Of a DNA stretch of 64,000 bases, positions 11,440 to 22,182 are shown piece after piece. Under the pieces are notes generated by a model. It was not told where the DNA came from and searched no databases. It saw only the letters and a program-made list of their open reading frames with translations. This DNA comes from Notospermus geniculatus (Eukaryota > Nemertea > Pilidiophora > Heteronemertea > Lineidae): contig NMRB01000400.1 in NCBI GenBank assembly GCA_002633025.1, positions 63,675 through 127,674 on the forward strand. The letters are read 5' to 3'. The translations under genes and the position numbers were made by a program. Each line of letters begins with the position of its first letter. Position 1 is the stretch's first letter.

Positions 11440-11893
11440 GGGCCGTTTAGACGACCAAGCCAAAAAACCACATTCAGATTCGATCCGATCGACCCGCATT
11501 CTCGACTGGATGTGTTCCAAGATTTTGGGTAGCGTTTACACACGCATGTTAATCTGGTCACATTCCGACTTCAAATTACCCTTGTGGAACTCTCCACAGC
11601 GAGTGCGATCAGTGGAGGAAGAAAAACACATCAATGTGCATGCACGCAGGTGGGATGAATCCGGATTCAGGTCTCATTTGCGTTTAGACAAGAATTTTAA
11701 TCTGGTCCTGTGTTGTCCAATGTGGTCTTATAATGCGGTCGAATGTGGATTCGGGAGCAATATTGATGTCCATTTTAAATCCACATTAGACCACATTGGA
11801 CCTCATTGGGTAGCGTTTGTACGCGAGAGTTTTGAACCACAATCGGATTCGATCGGATTGCATGTGGATTATTGCCTGTCGTCTAAACGGCCC
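11440..11893. mobile_element. 454-bp MITE, GGGCCGTTTAGACGAC ends
   Basis: The terminal arms GGGCCGTTTAGACGAC and complement enclose imperfect inverted sequence (CATTCAGATTCGATCCGATC versus AATCGGATTCGATCGGATTG). No target duplication is evident. An open frame inside (11510-11899) is a by-product. Confidence 0.75.
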
Positions 11894-12300
11894 CAGTGAT
11901 TGAACATTGTATGAGAGACTCTCAGATCAATGTGTGGGCCGCCAAACCCAAAACGCCCACCTGGTCAAAACTGATCTCCCAGCCCTTGATGTCCTCTTTC
12001 ACCTCCCACATAAAGTTACTCAGTGGCCTTTTCATCTGCAATCCTGTCAGCATTCATCCTTCTTAAGTTATTGATGACATGCGACTGGTCTAGTCGGCTT
12101 ATCTAGTCACTGAAGTGGCCGTGTCATTGTCTTCCAACCGTCAAAGAACCGCTTTATCTGTAAGTGTGCTACGTTCAAGATATCGGCAACATAGTTTTAT
12201 GGTTGTGGTTAATGAAGCTGCAAGGGTGGTTCCCATCGATATATGAGGAACCTACAGAACTACCGTTAGTGGGAGGCGCTGCGACCAGTTGTGCCTTTTT

Positions 12301-12500
12301 AGCTCACCCGTGAGCTATAGTCATCATGTGGTGTCCGTCGTCGTCGTTCGTTGTAGTCTGTTAGCAGGGCACGTTTTGTAACCGCTGGGCCAATTGACAC
12401 CGATGTTGGTACAGATGCGCCCCTAGGTCAGATGACCTCAGACACCAAGTTTCCGTCCGATTTGGTTCCTAGCTTGGCCACCAGGGGGCTTAACCGAAAA
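12301..12500 (+). mobile_element. Helentron-like family H1, 5' part
   Basis: Preceded by TTTTT, it starts AGCTCACCCGTGAGC and carries the shared interior module (CACCAAGTTTCCGTCC, TTGGCCACCAGGGGGC). The 3' hairpin end is not seen. Confidence 0.5.
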
Positions 12501-12614
12501 CCTTTAAACTGCTATTTCGCCTTATGATGATGATGATAACTGAAAGCCAGGTAACCCTTCTGGGTCTTAAGCTTATCGTATTTAAACGCTTATATGTTAC
12601 GCAAAAACAGCGCG

Positions 12615-12728
12615 GATTTTTTTTTTAGGGCATGGCGCCCTTGGGGGTTAAAAAAGGGCACAATGGCGCCCCCTTTTGGCGGCATGGCGCGGCGCCACTC
12701 TAAAATGGCCTAGATATAACACTGGTTG
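12615..12728. repeat. Dispersed repeat, GGGCANGGCGCC type, copy 2
   Basis: Same interior as 8645-8755 (GGGTTAAAAAAGGGCA, CTAAAATGGCCTAGATATAA). Confidence 0.7.
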
Positions 12729-12842
12729 TCCGTGATGGCGAATTATGTGAGTGGGGAGAATTGTGCTTTTGGCTGGTCAGTGACAGGAGTAAGGTAACTT
12801 ATTGTTGCAGACAGCTATTTCTAAGTAAAGGCGAGGCGGCAC

Positions 12843-13257
12843 AGGAAAACCCATCGGATGTCGCTGGATGATGAACAAGGGCTGGCAGATTACCTGTGCA
12901 TTGATCAGGTATTGAAATGTGCAGGTTTACCAAGACCATTAACCCTTTCCTCAAATGCGGCATCCGACAGGTGTCTCATTTCAGCCATTGAAATGTGCAT
13001 GTTTACCAAGGCCATTAACACTTTCTTCAAATCAGTGCTTCACGTTTGAAATCAGCTCGATCAGTTGAGCCCCTCAAAGGCTCGAGGAGAGCTGTTCACA
13101 CTCGTGAAATTTGATGGTCAGTTACTTCAAGGATGCCAAGGAGCGCGGTCAATCGAGCTCCTCGGTGCAATTTTGTGGGCATGCAGGGGGCTCGAGCGTG
13201 TGATTGCGCCTGTCTTACGTGAAGCACTGTCAAATGCGTCATCCGACGGGTTTTCCT
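12843..13257. mobile_element. MITE with AGGAAAACCC ends
   Basis: The inverted ends AGGAAAACCCATCGGATG and CATCCGACGGGTTTTCCT bound 415 bp. The interior has two direct copies of GAAATGTGCAKGTTTACCAA. Confidence 0.6.
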
Positions 13258-13754
13258 AGACTGTCTCACAAATGATCTCTGACTGGATCATGGATCAGCC
13301 GTCTGCTGAAACGGACTTGGTTTCTGGCCAACTTCAAATGTATTTACCAGGAATAATCTTCAGTTATTCATCAGAATTGTCTGATTGCGACAAATTCGTG
13401 GAGGTTTTCCCGAATTAGCAGAAAATCGATTCTGGGCAAAATGCGGTAAACCAATAGTGAATATGTTAACATGATTCAATAGTATTCACTCTCTATATTT
13501 GATTGGATAAAGCGAGCCATCCGATGTTCACTTAGGAAACGGTCCGGCGGCAATCTAGTTGATTTGTCATGGTCGTGTTGCGGAATGTCGGAATATCAGA
13601 AACATGAAATGCAGCTTCTTATCAAATTGCATCTTTATGAATTTTCTCGTCGTTTTCAACGACATCTGCAGACGGACTGATCATGCTTTTTGATTGGAGA
13701 TTTTTTTGATGAGATTGAGAATGAGCTGTTTGATCATAAGTGGGCATTAGCCTA

Positions 13755-13778
13755 GGGCAGACTGACCAGTTTTCGGAC
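13755..13778 (+). repeat. Left terminal inverted repeat of the pogo-like element
   Basis: Begins GGGCAGACTGACCAGTTTTC. It matches the complement of the right end at 18219-18242, with two A/G differences in the first 23 bases. Outside it is TA. Confidence 0.9.
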
Positions 13779-13943
13779 GATTCCTGATTGCACATGACTT
13801 CGCGCATGCGCAGTGTGTAATATGAGGAGAAATGTCACTGAATATGCTGAAGAGTCCCTTTTGCTAGCCTGAAGTACATCCGACAGTCGCTTACATCAAT
13901 AACAACACTGAAAATAGGCAGTGGAATCCACACACACAAATAC

Positions 13944-14022
13944 GCCCATTTTTCGGATGACTTGACCCAATTTCGGATGCCCATCGACCATTTTTCGAAC
14001 ACGTCGCCCAGAATTCGGATAA
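13944..14022 (+). promoter_or_regulatory. Left subterminal motif cluster
   Basis: Four spaced copies of a CCCATTTTCGGATG-like motif (for example CCCATTTTTCGGATG, CCCAATTTCGGATG) in the same orientation. They share TTTCGGA with the terminal repeats. Likely transposase binding sites, by analogy with subterminal repeats of other DNA transposons (inference). Confidence 0.55.
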
Positions 14023-14186
14023 TTAGTAATCTGTAGCAGTAGTCTTTGTTTTAATTTGCCTAACTGGATGTATGCCAACAACATGGTACTTTAGCTGTTT
14101 AGAAACTGTCAGAACAGTTGGCCTCCCAAAATTATAATTCCCTTAAGGGGTGGCATCACTGGTGACTGGGTTGTGACCATGATGAC

Positions 14187-14284
14187 CACAGGGACTTTTG
14201 ACACTTGCCCCTCGAAAAATAAAACCCCTTTTATTTTTTTTTGGTGAGGCATATTTTTCGAGGAGCAACTGTCAAGTCCCTGTG
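14187..14284. mobile_element. Hairpin MITE inside the pogo-like element
   Basis: The arms CACAGGGACTT and AAGTCCCTGTG, with GCCCCTCGAAAAAT and ATTTTTCGAGGAGC inside, are flanked by ATGAC on both sides. It lies downstream of the transposase gene and breaks no exon. Confidence 0.7.
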
Positions 14285-14393
14285 ATGACGACAAATAGAA
14301 AATTAATCATGTTAATTGTTGGGTCTGGTTGATGGTCAGATTCATCATACTATGAAAAAGAAGAAAATCTGAAACGAAATTAACATCGGTTGA

Positions 14394-14399
14394 TTTATT
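14394..14399 (-). promoter_or_regulatory. Candidate poly(A) signal of the transposase gene
   Basis: AATAAA on the - strand about 245 bases after the stop codon. Position and sequence fit, but there is no transcript evidence. Confidence 0.45.
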
Positions 14400-14644
14400 T
14401 TTGTAGAAAAGTTAAAATTCAAATGACAAATGTTAAAAGTTTGTCAATAACAATTCAATAACATCATGAACAAGACAACATGCTCAATAATAACATCATG
14501 GACGTACCGGGTAAGTATCAAGTGGGTAAAAATCCCTGGACTGTTTCGAGTTTGTACAGTTTCGAGTTAATTCAACACAAAAACACAACCTGATAACACG
14601 TGAACTGACTGACCATCATGTTCAATGGCGTTAAACTGGGCTTC

Positions 14645-15604
14645 TCACGAGAAGGATGATGCGCACTCTGCACAGTAGAAATCCTCATCATCCTTCACCT
14701 CTCGGTTTGTACACTCAATGTGCAGCCAAGAGTCGCAAAGGTCACAGTTTACCCAAGGATGGTCCTCCACGTCTTTGTCCTCATATTTTCCGCCACAGAC
14801 TGAGCAGAACCATTCCTCTTCTTTGTTTCCTTTGTTTCCTTTCTTGGATTTCTTCTTCTTTTCTCCTTGCTTTTTTTTTTCATTCTTCCTTAGTTTTTCT
14901 TCAGCCTTTCGTTTTCGTGCCTCTGCTTTCATCAGCTTTTCTTCTGCCAGTTTTTCCCGCTTTTGCTTTGCCTCCTTCTTGTATTGGTATGCAACATCTG
15001 ATGTTAGAATGAAAAATTTCTGTTCGTAGGGCCTTTTCTTCTTACTTTTTTCAGCCTGGGAGGGGTACGGCAGTATGTCGTTGTCTTCATCCTGGGGATG
15101 TGACTTATTGCTGAAAGGGAACTGCTGGGCCAGGTCTCCCGTGCCTGTTGTAGCAGATACCTTTTGCTTTAGGTTCCGCCACGTGCTGTACAATGGATCC
15201 AAGTCCAGATCAAACCCATTTTCCAACCGTTTCTGAAACAATGCCAGCTTTTTTCCGTCTAAAGAAGACTCGACTGCCTTCAAAGCTAGATCTGGAGGAC
15301 AGGTTTTACTTGGTGGTTCTGTACCTGTACCGGCTGATTGGGATGGGGATCTACCAGCTGCACTGGAGGAATTCTGTAAGAGAAACAGACTGCCAGTGTT
15401 ACGGAAGTACCATGACCGCAGTAATGATATCCCCAATGATTTGGATTTATTTTTGTCACGCGTACTTACTAAGTACTCTGGCTGTGGTAGGTCACGTAGG
15501 TTTAGTATAGGGACATCCAACGTGCATGTACTTGGAAGAGCGGCATCAAGATCTTCATTCTGTTGAAAAGATGTGGAAACACCAATGTTGTGAGTTCTCA
15601 AACG
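14645..15604 (-). CDS. Transposase exon 6 (linker, coiled coil, PHD finger)
   Basis: Follows a 55-bp intron with a strong pyrimidine tract and TAG acceptor. Codes for a Ser/Pro-rich linker, a long Lys/Glu-rich charged segment and the PHD finger, then TGA. Confidence 0.85.
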   Translation of the reverse strand, partial: RLRTHNIGVSTSFQQNEDLDAALPSTCTLDVPILNLRDLPQPEYLVSTRDKNKSKSLGISLLRSWYFRNTGSLFLLQNSSSAAGRSPSQSAGTGTEPPSKTCPPDLALKAVESSLDGKKLALFQKRLENGFDLDLDPLYSTWRNLKQKVSATTGTGDLAQQFPFSNKSHPQDEDNDILPYPSQAEKSKKKRPYEQKFFILTSDVAYQYKKEAKQKREKLAEEKLMKAEARKRKAEEKLRKNEKKKQGEKKKKSKKGNKGNKEEEWFCSVCGGKYEDKDVEDHPWVNCDLCDSWLHIECTNREVKDDEDFYCAECASSFS

Positions 15605-17620
15605 CTAGAAAAAAACTAGTTTAAAAAACGGTGATTGACTGAAATGGAGCATTACTTACTGTTTCTTCGAAGGGAAGGAGAGGAAGTGTAGGCCCATAAT
15701 CAAAAGGTGCTCCATCCCGGTCCACGGAATCCACACCCAGGACTTTCTCCATGTCTGGCATGTCTGGACCCAAGTCTGGCAATTCCTCATGTACCTCTTC
15801 CTACAAGATAGAAGTCGTGTTTTGTACAGACCCGAAAATAATGTTGTTTTTCCACTAATCGATGATAAGCTATCCCATTCATAAAGTATCCAAAAAGTGT
15901 CTGGGTATGGGGCTCATGTAGGTGTAAGTGGAATGAAGTTATCACATTCCCTACAGACAATCACATGATTGATAATGACATTTCGTGAATAACGTCCCCT
16001 AGGATGACCACTGGTAGGCCTATTGGTACCTGATTTTCTGCTCCTCCAATTACGCTTTCCTCCTGCAGTGCTGTGGCATACAACATGCCGGGCTGGAATG
16101 CCTCGGACGGTATGTTGCGGGGATTAAAGGGAAAAATCCCTGTCGCCCTAAATCCACTTCTCAAGTTTTTGGCCGTGACAGCTGTCTTCCAGGCTTTTCT
16201 GAATATGTGGAAAAAGTTGCCTTTGCACAGAACCACACCTGGAACACTCATCAGCTCTGTGGATGCAACATTCCAAGCGGTCTTGAGTGGGCCAAAGACA
16301 GTTCTGCAAGAAAGAAGAAGAACAGAACAATGTAATTTTGAAACCAAAAATACATTTTGCTGAAATGAATATGTTGTTACACATACCTATCTAATGGCTG
16401 TAGCCAGTGCGAACAATGTTCTGGCAGTTCTATAAGTATGATATTGCTGGTCCGGGCAATCTCGATGAGTTCAAGGTAATTGTGGGCAGCGTGACCATCC
16501 AAGACCAGGACCTGTGGACGATCGGGTCCAATGTTCGGCAGGAATGTTTCCTGAAACCACATTTGTGCCAGTCCCTGAAAGTGAATACGTAGAGTACGGT
16601 AAATTTGGAGCTCAGGCATGTCAGGAGGGAAACTGTACAACCCTCACTACTAGTATGATGCAATCACCTTTTTTTGCCATCCGGAGTCTGAAGCACTAAT
16701 CATAGTGCCCTCGGGCGCATTCTCAGTGTCTAGCCCCTCCACAGCTCGCTTGGTTTTCCCCTTTATGATGACATGTGGTGGTATGACATCGCCAGCGGCA
16801 TTACCGCAGCCCACAATGGTGGTGAGTTCTTTATTGCCACTTGTACGAGATTGTAGATGCTTCGACCCTTTTCTGAAATGGAATGCAAAGAATATGACCA
16901 TGCTAGTTCCAAACAATACTTAAATCAGGATTTGATACTGATCGAGTTGATTGTGCATGATGGTAGGGGCCTATATGTAAATACTAACCTTGCACAAACT
17001 TTGGTTGGTTTGTGCTCTAGTTGGAGGCCACTCTCATCCATGTTCCACAGGCAGTCCGGCCTCTGCATGAGGTTGTGCTCCTCCAGCACAGATTTGAGAG
17101 CAGCAAAATATTTTGCCACTTTGACTGGGTTCATGCAGCGGTGTCTGATGGCAGCTGTCGCCTCGGGTTTCCTCAGTGTAAGGTCCTCATGACGTTTCTT
17201 CATATGACGCCACCACTTATCAGAAGGCAGTCCTTTCTTGAAAACTTTACCCCTTTTCTTTGCCAAGTCACCGGCATACTTCTTAAACGTGCACTTAATA
17301 AACCCTATTCCTAAATTTGCTCGATTGCACGCATAGTCCACCAGTTTTCGTTCGTCTTCATAAGTAAACCATGGCTTGGGCCCCGACCTTTTTCCTGGCT
17401 CACTCTTTTGCATGAGCCTGTCATGCAAAGAACTCTTGGGCACGTTATGCTGGGCAGCCGCCTGAGCCACAGACAGGCCCCCCTCTCTGGCTCTAATAGC
17501 AGCCTCCATGTCCTCCTCCCGCCACCGCCGGTATTGGGTTCTAGGCCTATCAGCCTTCTTTTTCTTAGCCCTAGGCCTATGCCGAACTAGGCCCGCTAGG
17601 CCTACAGCTACCTTGACCAT
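14645..17620 (-). CDS. pogo/Tigger-like transposase with C-terminal PHD finger (799 aa, six exons)
   Basis: Predicted to cut and join the element's own ends in the nucleus. Exons on the - strand are 17620-16989, 16872-16668, 16574-16387, 16303-16030, 15800-15660 and 15604-14645. All introns are GT-AG with matching phases, and the total is 2400 nt with no stop. Residues ~33-70 form a pipsqueak-type helix-turn-helix ([20 protein letters not shown]). Residues ~84-160 resemble the second DNA-binding part of CENP-B/Tigger proteins. The DDD triad is D195 (NMDESG), D305 (VLDGHAAH) and D341 (HWLQPLDR). Then comes a low-complexity linker, a basic, Lys/Glu-rich probable coiled coil (~685-735) and a PHD finger with C747, C750, C767, C770, H775, C778, C791 and C794 in C4HC3 order. 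The start is the first ATG before the HTH. Known Tigger/Jerky proteins are ~500-600 aa, so the C-terminal extension explains the extra length. Confidence 0.88.
15660..15800 (-). CDS. Transposase exon 5
   Basis: 47 codons of acidic, Pro-rich linker ([16 protein letters not shown]). Acceptor CTTGTAG, donor GTAAGT, phase 0 at both ends. Confidence 0.75.
16030..16303 (-). CDS. Transposase exon 4
   Basis: Continues the DDE domain after the third Asp ([11 protein letters not shown]) and includes the family-typical [11 protein letters not shown] motif. Acceptor CTTGCAG, donor GTACCA, phase 0. Confidence 0.88.
16387..16574 (-). CDS. Transposase exon 3
   Basis: Carries the second and third catalytic Asp (VLDGHAAHN and HWLQPLD). 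Acceptor TTTCAG, donor GTATGT, ends in phase 2. Confidence 0.88.
16668..16872 (-). CDS. Transposase exon 2
   Basis: Codes for the start of the DDE core ([17 protein letters not shown], then [15 protein letters not shown]). The acceptor TTCAG precedes it. The donor after the Lys-Lys codons starts GTGATT. Ends in phase 0. Confidence 0.85.
16989..17620 (-). CDS. Transposase exon 1
   Basis: Codes for the basic N-terminus, the helix-turn-helix, the CENP-B-like region and the first catalytic Asp (NMDESG). Donor GTTAGT on the - strand; ends in phase 2. Confidence 0.88.
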
Positions 17621-17749
17621 CCTGCTGCAGTGAAACTGGATAAAAAATAAACTTCATTAACTAAGCCTAGGATGCATACTCAACACTTTTGACGTGAATA
17701 TTGAAATTAAAACCAATAGACTTGCCAATACAATAAAATCTCATGCCTG

Positions 17750-17846
17750 CCCAATTTTCGGATGCACCTGACCCATTTCCGGACGCCATCCGAAATTTGG
17801 TCATGGTCATCCGAAAATGGGCCAGGCCTGTCCGAAAATAGGTACA
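17750..17846. promoter_or_regulatory. Right subterminal motif cluster upstream of the transposase start
   Basis: Five copies of the TTTTCGGATG-type motif, two on + and three on -, starting about 130 bp upstream of the transposase ATG. The placement over the likely promoter would allow self-regulation (inference). Confidence 0.55.
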
Positions 17847-18218
17847 CCTTGGGGCAGTCAAGGAAATTTTATTTCAGAACAAAAAATACATCTGTACATA
17901 AAAAATTGTCTGTTAATTACAATAGTTAGCATGTCTACGATGTCTAAATAGGATTATGTATGATGGCATAGCAAATTCAGCCAGATGATGACGGATTACC
18001 TGAAGTTATGATCTCCAAACTTTTCCAATTTCAAAACACCCTCCTCAGGAACTTTGGTCGGACATCTCGGACTCGGGTAAAATTCGAGAAAATACCACAA
18101 GAGGTACCATCGGGAATATGGTAAAGGTCGCATAAATCAATAACAACACAGTTTGGGGGCACCTGGCTGACAACGGCGACACTAGACACATCGTTAGAGG
18201 CGTCCGAAAACTGGGCGA

Positions 18219-18242
18219 ATCCGAAAATTGGTCAGTTTGCCC
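18219..18242 (-). repeat. Right terminal inverted repeat of the pogo-like element
   Basis: On the - strand it reads GGGCAAACTGACCAATTTTC. A second related block (CGCCCAGTTTTCGGACG) follows internally. Outside is TA at 18243-18244. Confidence 0.9.
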
Positions 18243-18479
18243 TACTTGGTGTGTGAGATGAAAAAAGTTTGAAAGAATGGCAAGAATTCTTGTTGAAGAA
18301 ACTTCAATGCCGGCATTTGAGAGAACTTATGAAAGTGATTGCAGCCATCTGTTGGTAGATTCTTCAAGATTGTCTTTGAAAGTGCAGCCTACTTTGTGGT
18401 TACGGCTAAGTAGCTACCAGGGATATGTGCTCAAGTTGTCAAGGATGTCTTGCTACTTCCCTTGTTGAACCTGACTTAA

Positions 18480-19130
18480 CCCTTTCGCAGGCACATTTCG
18501 GTGCAGATATCTACCCCCGCGGGCGGATTAATTTAGCGTATTTACCGGTTACGGTTATTCTTCAAAATACTAATAAAATCACACTAAATCTGAGAGCAAG
18601 TGCCCTACAAGTGTTGTTTTTATGTAGGCCTAGACTGTGCATGCATGCCTGTGTATCAGTGCCTGACCCATCATCATTTACAACCTCAACACCTGATTCC
18701 TCTCCAAAATCACCAAAAATCACCAAAATCATCAGGGTCCAGGTCACCCCCGCACTCTGGATCATCAAACTCATCATCAAAGTCATCATCAGAGTCATTC
18801 AACGAAGAATAAACATCATCCAACTCGTATTTACGCTTAGAAATGCCACTAGAATGGCATACCCATGCTCCTGTCACGCCATGTTTACTTCCGGGTATTT
18901 AAATCGCCCTTTAAACTTTTATAACATCCACCACGGCCAAGCTCACGGCTAAAAACACCATGCACGGCGATCTGAGAGACATCTTTTGTTGTTCAGACGA
19001 ACTAACGAGGAGATATCGGCCATGGGCCAATCAGAAAAGGCGTTTCAAAGCAGGTTCGGCATGGCGACAAAAATGTCGCTTTGCCCGCCGGCCTGTCGGC
19101 GACAAAAATGTCGCTCTGCCTGCAAAAGGG
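18480..19130 (-). mobile_element. piggyBac-like deletion derivative (651 bp)
   Basis: TTAA lies at 18476-18479 and 19131-19134. The inverted ends are CCCTTTCGCAGGCA and TGCCTGCAAAAGGG. On the - strand near 18835-18720 a short open segment reads SKRKYELDDVYSSLNDS and continues very Asp-rich before a stop, like the acidic N-terminus of piggyBac transposases. The catalytic core is absent, so it could only move with help. Confidence 0.75.
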
Positions 19131-19198
19131 TTAAGCCAGCAGCACACCAATCTAATTGCAACCGATCTTCTCGCCAGCCACTGTCTAGGTGGCTCTTA

Positions 19199-19684
19199 AG
19201 CCACTCTCACACTTGCGACAGTTGGCCTGCGTTTAATTGCGATAGACAGTCGCAGGTGTACTGTCGCAAATTAACGCAAACTATCGCAGACCTTGCATTA
19301 ATATATTGCAGGCAGTCGCATATAATCGTGAAATTTTGGAAATGTTCAAAAAATTAAACCTTGTCGCATACTTAACGCAAAGCAACCTCAGATTTGTCGC
19401 AAAATGTCGCACGACGTCGCAAAATATCGTTTATAACCCCAAATTATCAGTGTCGACTGCAGACAGAAAACCCGTAAATTTTGGCCAGGGTTTAAAAATT
19501 AGAAAATTGTCGCAGATTGTCGCAAACAACCGCCAGTGAATGCAAAAAAATGCTGATTATCGTTACATGTAAGTTTACGACATTCTGCGATACTTCTGCG
19601 ACACTTCTGCGATAATTTCTGCAATTGTTTGCGAAACGTAAAAAATACAGTCGCAGGCCAACTGTCGCACGTGTGAGAGTGGCT
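19199..19684. mobile_element. PIF/Harbinger-type MITE (486 bp, TTA flanks)
   Basis: The arms AGCCACTCTCACACTTGCGA and complement are flanked by TTA (19196-19198 and 19685-19687). The interior is full of TTGCGAYA / TGTCGCA motifs on both arms. It is itself inserted in sequence (19140-19830) related to 32060-32335. Confidence 0.8.
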
Positions 19685-19830
19685 TTATATCGGTTTGTTG
19701 TTTGATATTGGGTGACCACTGCTGGCAAGAAGCGTCCACTGTCCAGCGCACACCTGGCGTCAACAGCTGATTTTGCTCAGTGGCAATTAGATTGCTTCCG
19801 ATATCGCTACGTGTCTGCTGCTGGCGTAAA

Positions 19831-21181
19831 CAGTCTCGATAGGTTTCATGGATGTTTTGTTCTTAGCGAGTGAAAGACTACAATCTCCTTGAAGTAATAT
19901 GCAAAACATTGAAATAATCCGTCATGTCATCAACAGGTGTCATTATCAACTCGTTCGATTGCAATTCATTAATTATGGTTTTGACAACTTAGGAAAAAAT
20001 GATACTACATTCGATATGGAACTGGTGAACCGCGTCATTAAATCTCCCTTTGATCTCCTCTTGACATTATTTTATTAATCTCATCCAATAACTTAAGCTT
20101 TGACGCTGCGATAAATTTCATGGAGGCTGTCATGGCACGATTTTTTGTCAATGCTTAATTTCATGATTTGTAGAAATTTCCTGTCAGTTCCACTTTCATC
20201 TCTGTTTTACTAATGGCTGCTGTTGTACGCTCAGTCAATATTTCACATACGTCCCCCGCCAATGAAAAAGTGACTTGTCAGAGAGCGTCTGCTTCTTTTG
20301 TTTACATTGTGCTATGTATGCATGTAATGGATAATTTTCTACTTTTTTGGGAAAAATAAATTCTCTAAAGTTTGATGAAATATTATTATCAGCGTACTGG
20401 GCCCGATCTTTTCCGTGCTGCGAGTTAATAAATCTCCTCCTATAACGATGCCTGTCAGTGATATCTTCCGAATGCCATAAAATCAATAACCATTGTAAAT
20501 CACTTTAGGAATATGTTACAAATCATCAATTGTACTTATATGAGTATCTTACAGAGGAAGAAACGATCGTTTCGGCTGTCTCGGGTCACGTCGGAGTCAA
20601 TCCGGGATGGGAATTTATATTCTTGTCGCCGAGTGTTGGTTAAGACGGTATTTACGACCCATCGATGGTACTGTTAGTATTGGTGTCTGAGCGATGTTGT
20701 CGCGAGGCCTGATGATGTTGTTCGTGGCTACGAGGCAGAAGTGGAATTAATCGTTAGTATGTGACTTGAAATCCGATGTCCCCAGATTTGATTTGGTGTG
20801 TTTATGATTAAGTTACTTCAACAAGGTCCAATATATTTCAGAGTACTTTCAATTATATTTGTACTAGTTGCAACCTTGGAGCAATTATGTCAATATAACT
20901 CTTCCAAGTTGCGACGTAGATTGCGTGATATCGTGAACTGAATTCTGCATATCATGCAAAAGTAGAATGGCGGTGCTTATTGCCAAAAGATGGCAGCAAA
21001 GTTCTAGTGGACCAAAACAATATAAAATTCTCCTGATTGGTGCTCAAACAACCATGAGTGGGGGCCACTATGTGTTGAATTGGACCGTAGTGACCCCTAT
21101 TGGTCAACTGACTGACAGCTCCTATTGGGGTCCTGGGTTTGGGTCAGCGGCTGAGGAAGAGGGCTGACAGTCCTCTTTTAA
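19831..21181. other. No gene recognised
   Basis: About 1.3 kb of AT-rich DNA with only short unsupported open frames. Confidence 0.45.
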
Positions 21182-21452
21182 AGCCCCACTGTATTGAATC
21201 TGAAAAACGCAAATCATCGCCGCGATTCTTGACGTCAGTGCACGACGTCACGACGTGTAAAATGTACTGCCCTCTGTCTGAATACATTAGAGCCCTCCCT
21301 GCAGATTTTTTCATGGTGTGCTGAAAACTAGGCCTTGATTCTCGGAAATACGCATCAGGCAGGCATTTTGGGGACCTTCACGATGCTATGAGACCTCGAC
21401 CAGCATTCTCCCAACACTTTGAAAATCCAGTAAAATTCAATACTGTGGGGCT
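21182..21452. mobile_element. TTAA-flanked MITE family T2, copy 1
   Basis: Ends AGCCCCACTGTATTGAAT and ATTCAATACTGTGGGGCT, flanked by TTAA at 21178-21181 and 21453-21456. The second copy, in the opposite orientation, is at 40755-41035. Confidence 0.85.
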
Positions 21453-21456
21453 TTAA

Positions 21457-22182
21457 TCACAAAAAGAATCCGTGCGATTGGAAATTGAACCCGTGATTTC
21501 CGAAGTAACAGCTGGAGCCAGTGTTGTGCCACTCAGACAGACAGACAGACGAATCCAAATGTCACGAAAAGGAGAAAAAACGTTACAAAAAAATGATGTT
21601 GGTCTCAGATTGGCCTTGCTCAATTTCATTTGGTTTGGGCGCATGATACGTCTGCCAGACGCAAATTGGAAATGTGATACAATATGAGGGGTATCGGGGC
21701 AGGTGAGGCAAGCTAATCATAAAAAACGTGTTGATATCACCTTGCGTCTTGTTGGGGTGAGAGGTCGATGACTTATAAAAGATCTTTCCTTCACGTTAAC
21801 AAAACGATTTACATGTTGCTATTTGAGCGTGAAATTTGCAAATCAATTTTTATTTGGCACAGTCTATTCCATTATCCGCAAGGATTCATCATATAATTGA
21901 ATTGTAAATCACAAATCGGTTCGCATTTTGTAAAAATTTACATGAAAGATCATGATTATCTGATGACAACATTAGCATCGTACTATCTGCCCCTATTTTC
22001 AGTAATGATACGGGTTTGTTGTCAGAAAATCAATCTTTAAATGGCCTAGTTCTTAAATTAGAATGAATGATCGTATCGCACAAACTGATGTTTTGACGAT
22101 AAGTAATGTATCAATTTGCCCTGAGGGTGATCGGCAGGATTGACTTAGAATCAGTTTGACAAAGTTTCAGAAAGAATGCCAA
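21457..22182. other. No gene recognised
   Basis: Contains a short CAGA run near 21535. Nothing else supported. Confidence 0.45.

Larger units (their letters stand above)
13755..18242 (-). mobile_element. Complete pogo/Tigger-like DNA transposon with PHD-finger transposase
   Basis: The termini are inverted copies matching GGGCARACTGACCARTTTTC, and TA lies immediately outside both (13753-13754 and 18243-18244), as expected for Tc1/mariner-pogo insertion. Between them is one six-exon transposase gene on the - strand (17620-14645) whose frame is intact. Copies of a motif close to CCCATTTTCGGATG cluster inside both ends (13944-14022 and 17750-17846). A hairpin MITE (14187-14284) has inserted between the gene's end and the left terminus. 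Ends, target duplication and coding region are all preserved, so the copy is probably young and could be autonomous. Activity itself cannot be judged here. Confidence 0.9.

Noticed and set aside
14656-15510. Open frames on the + strand (103-118 codons)
   Set aside because: Shadows of the last exon of the - strand transposase.
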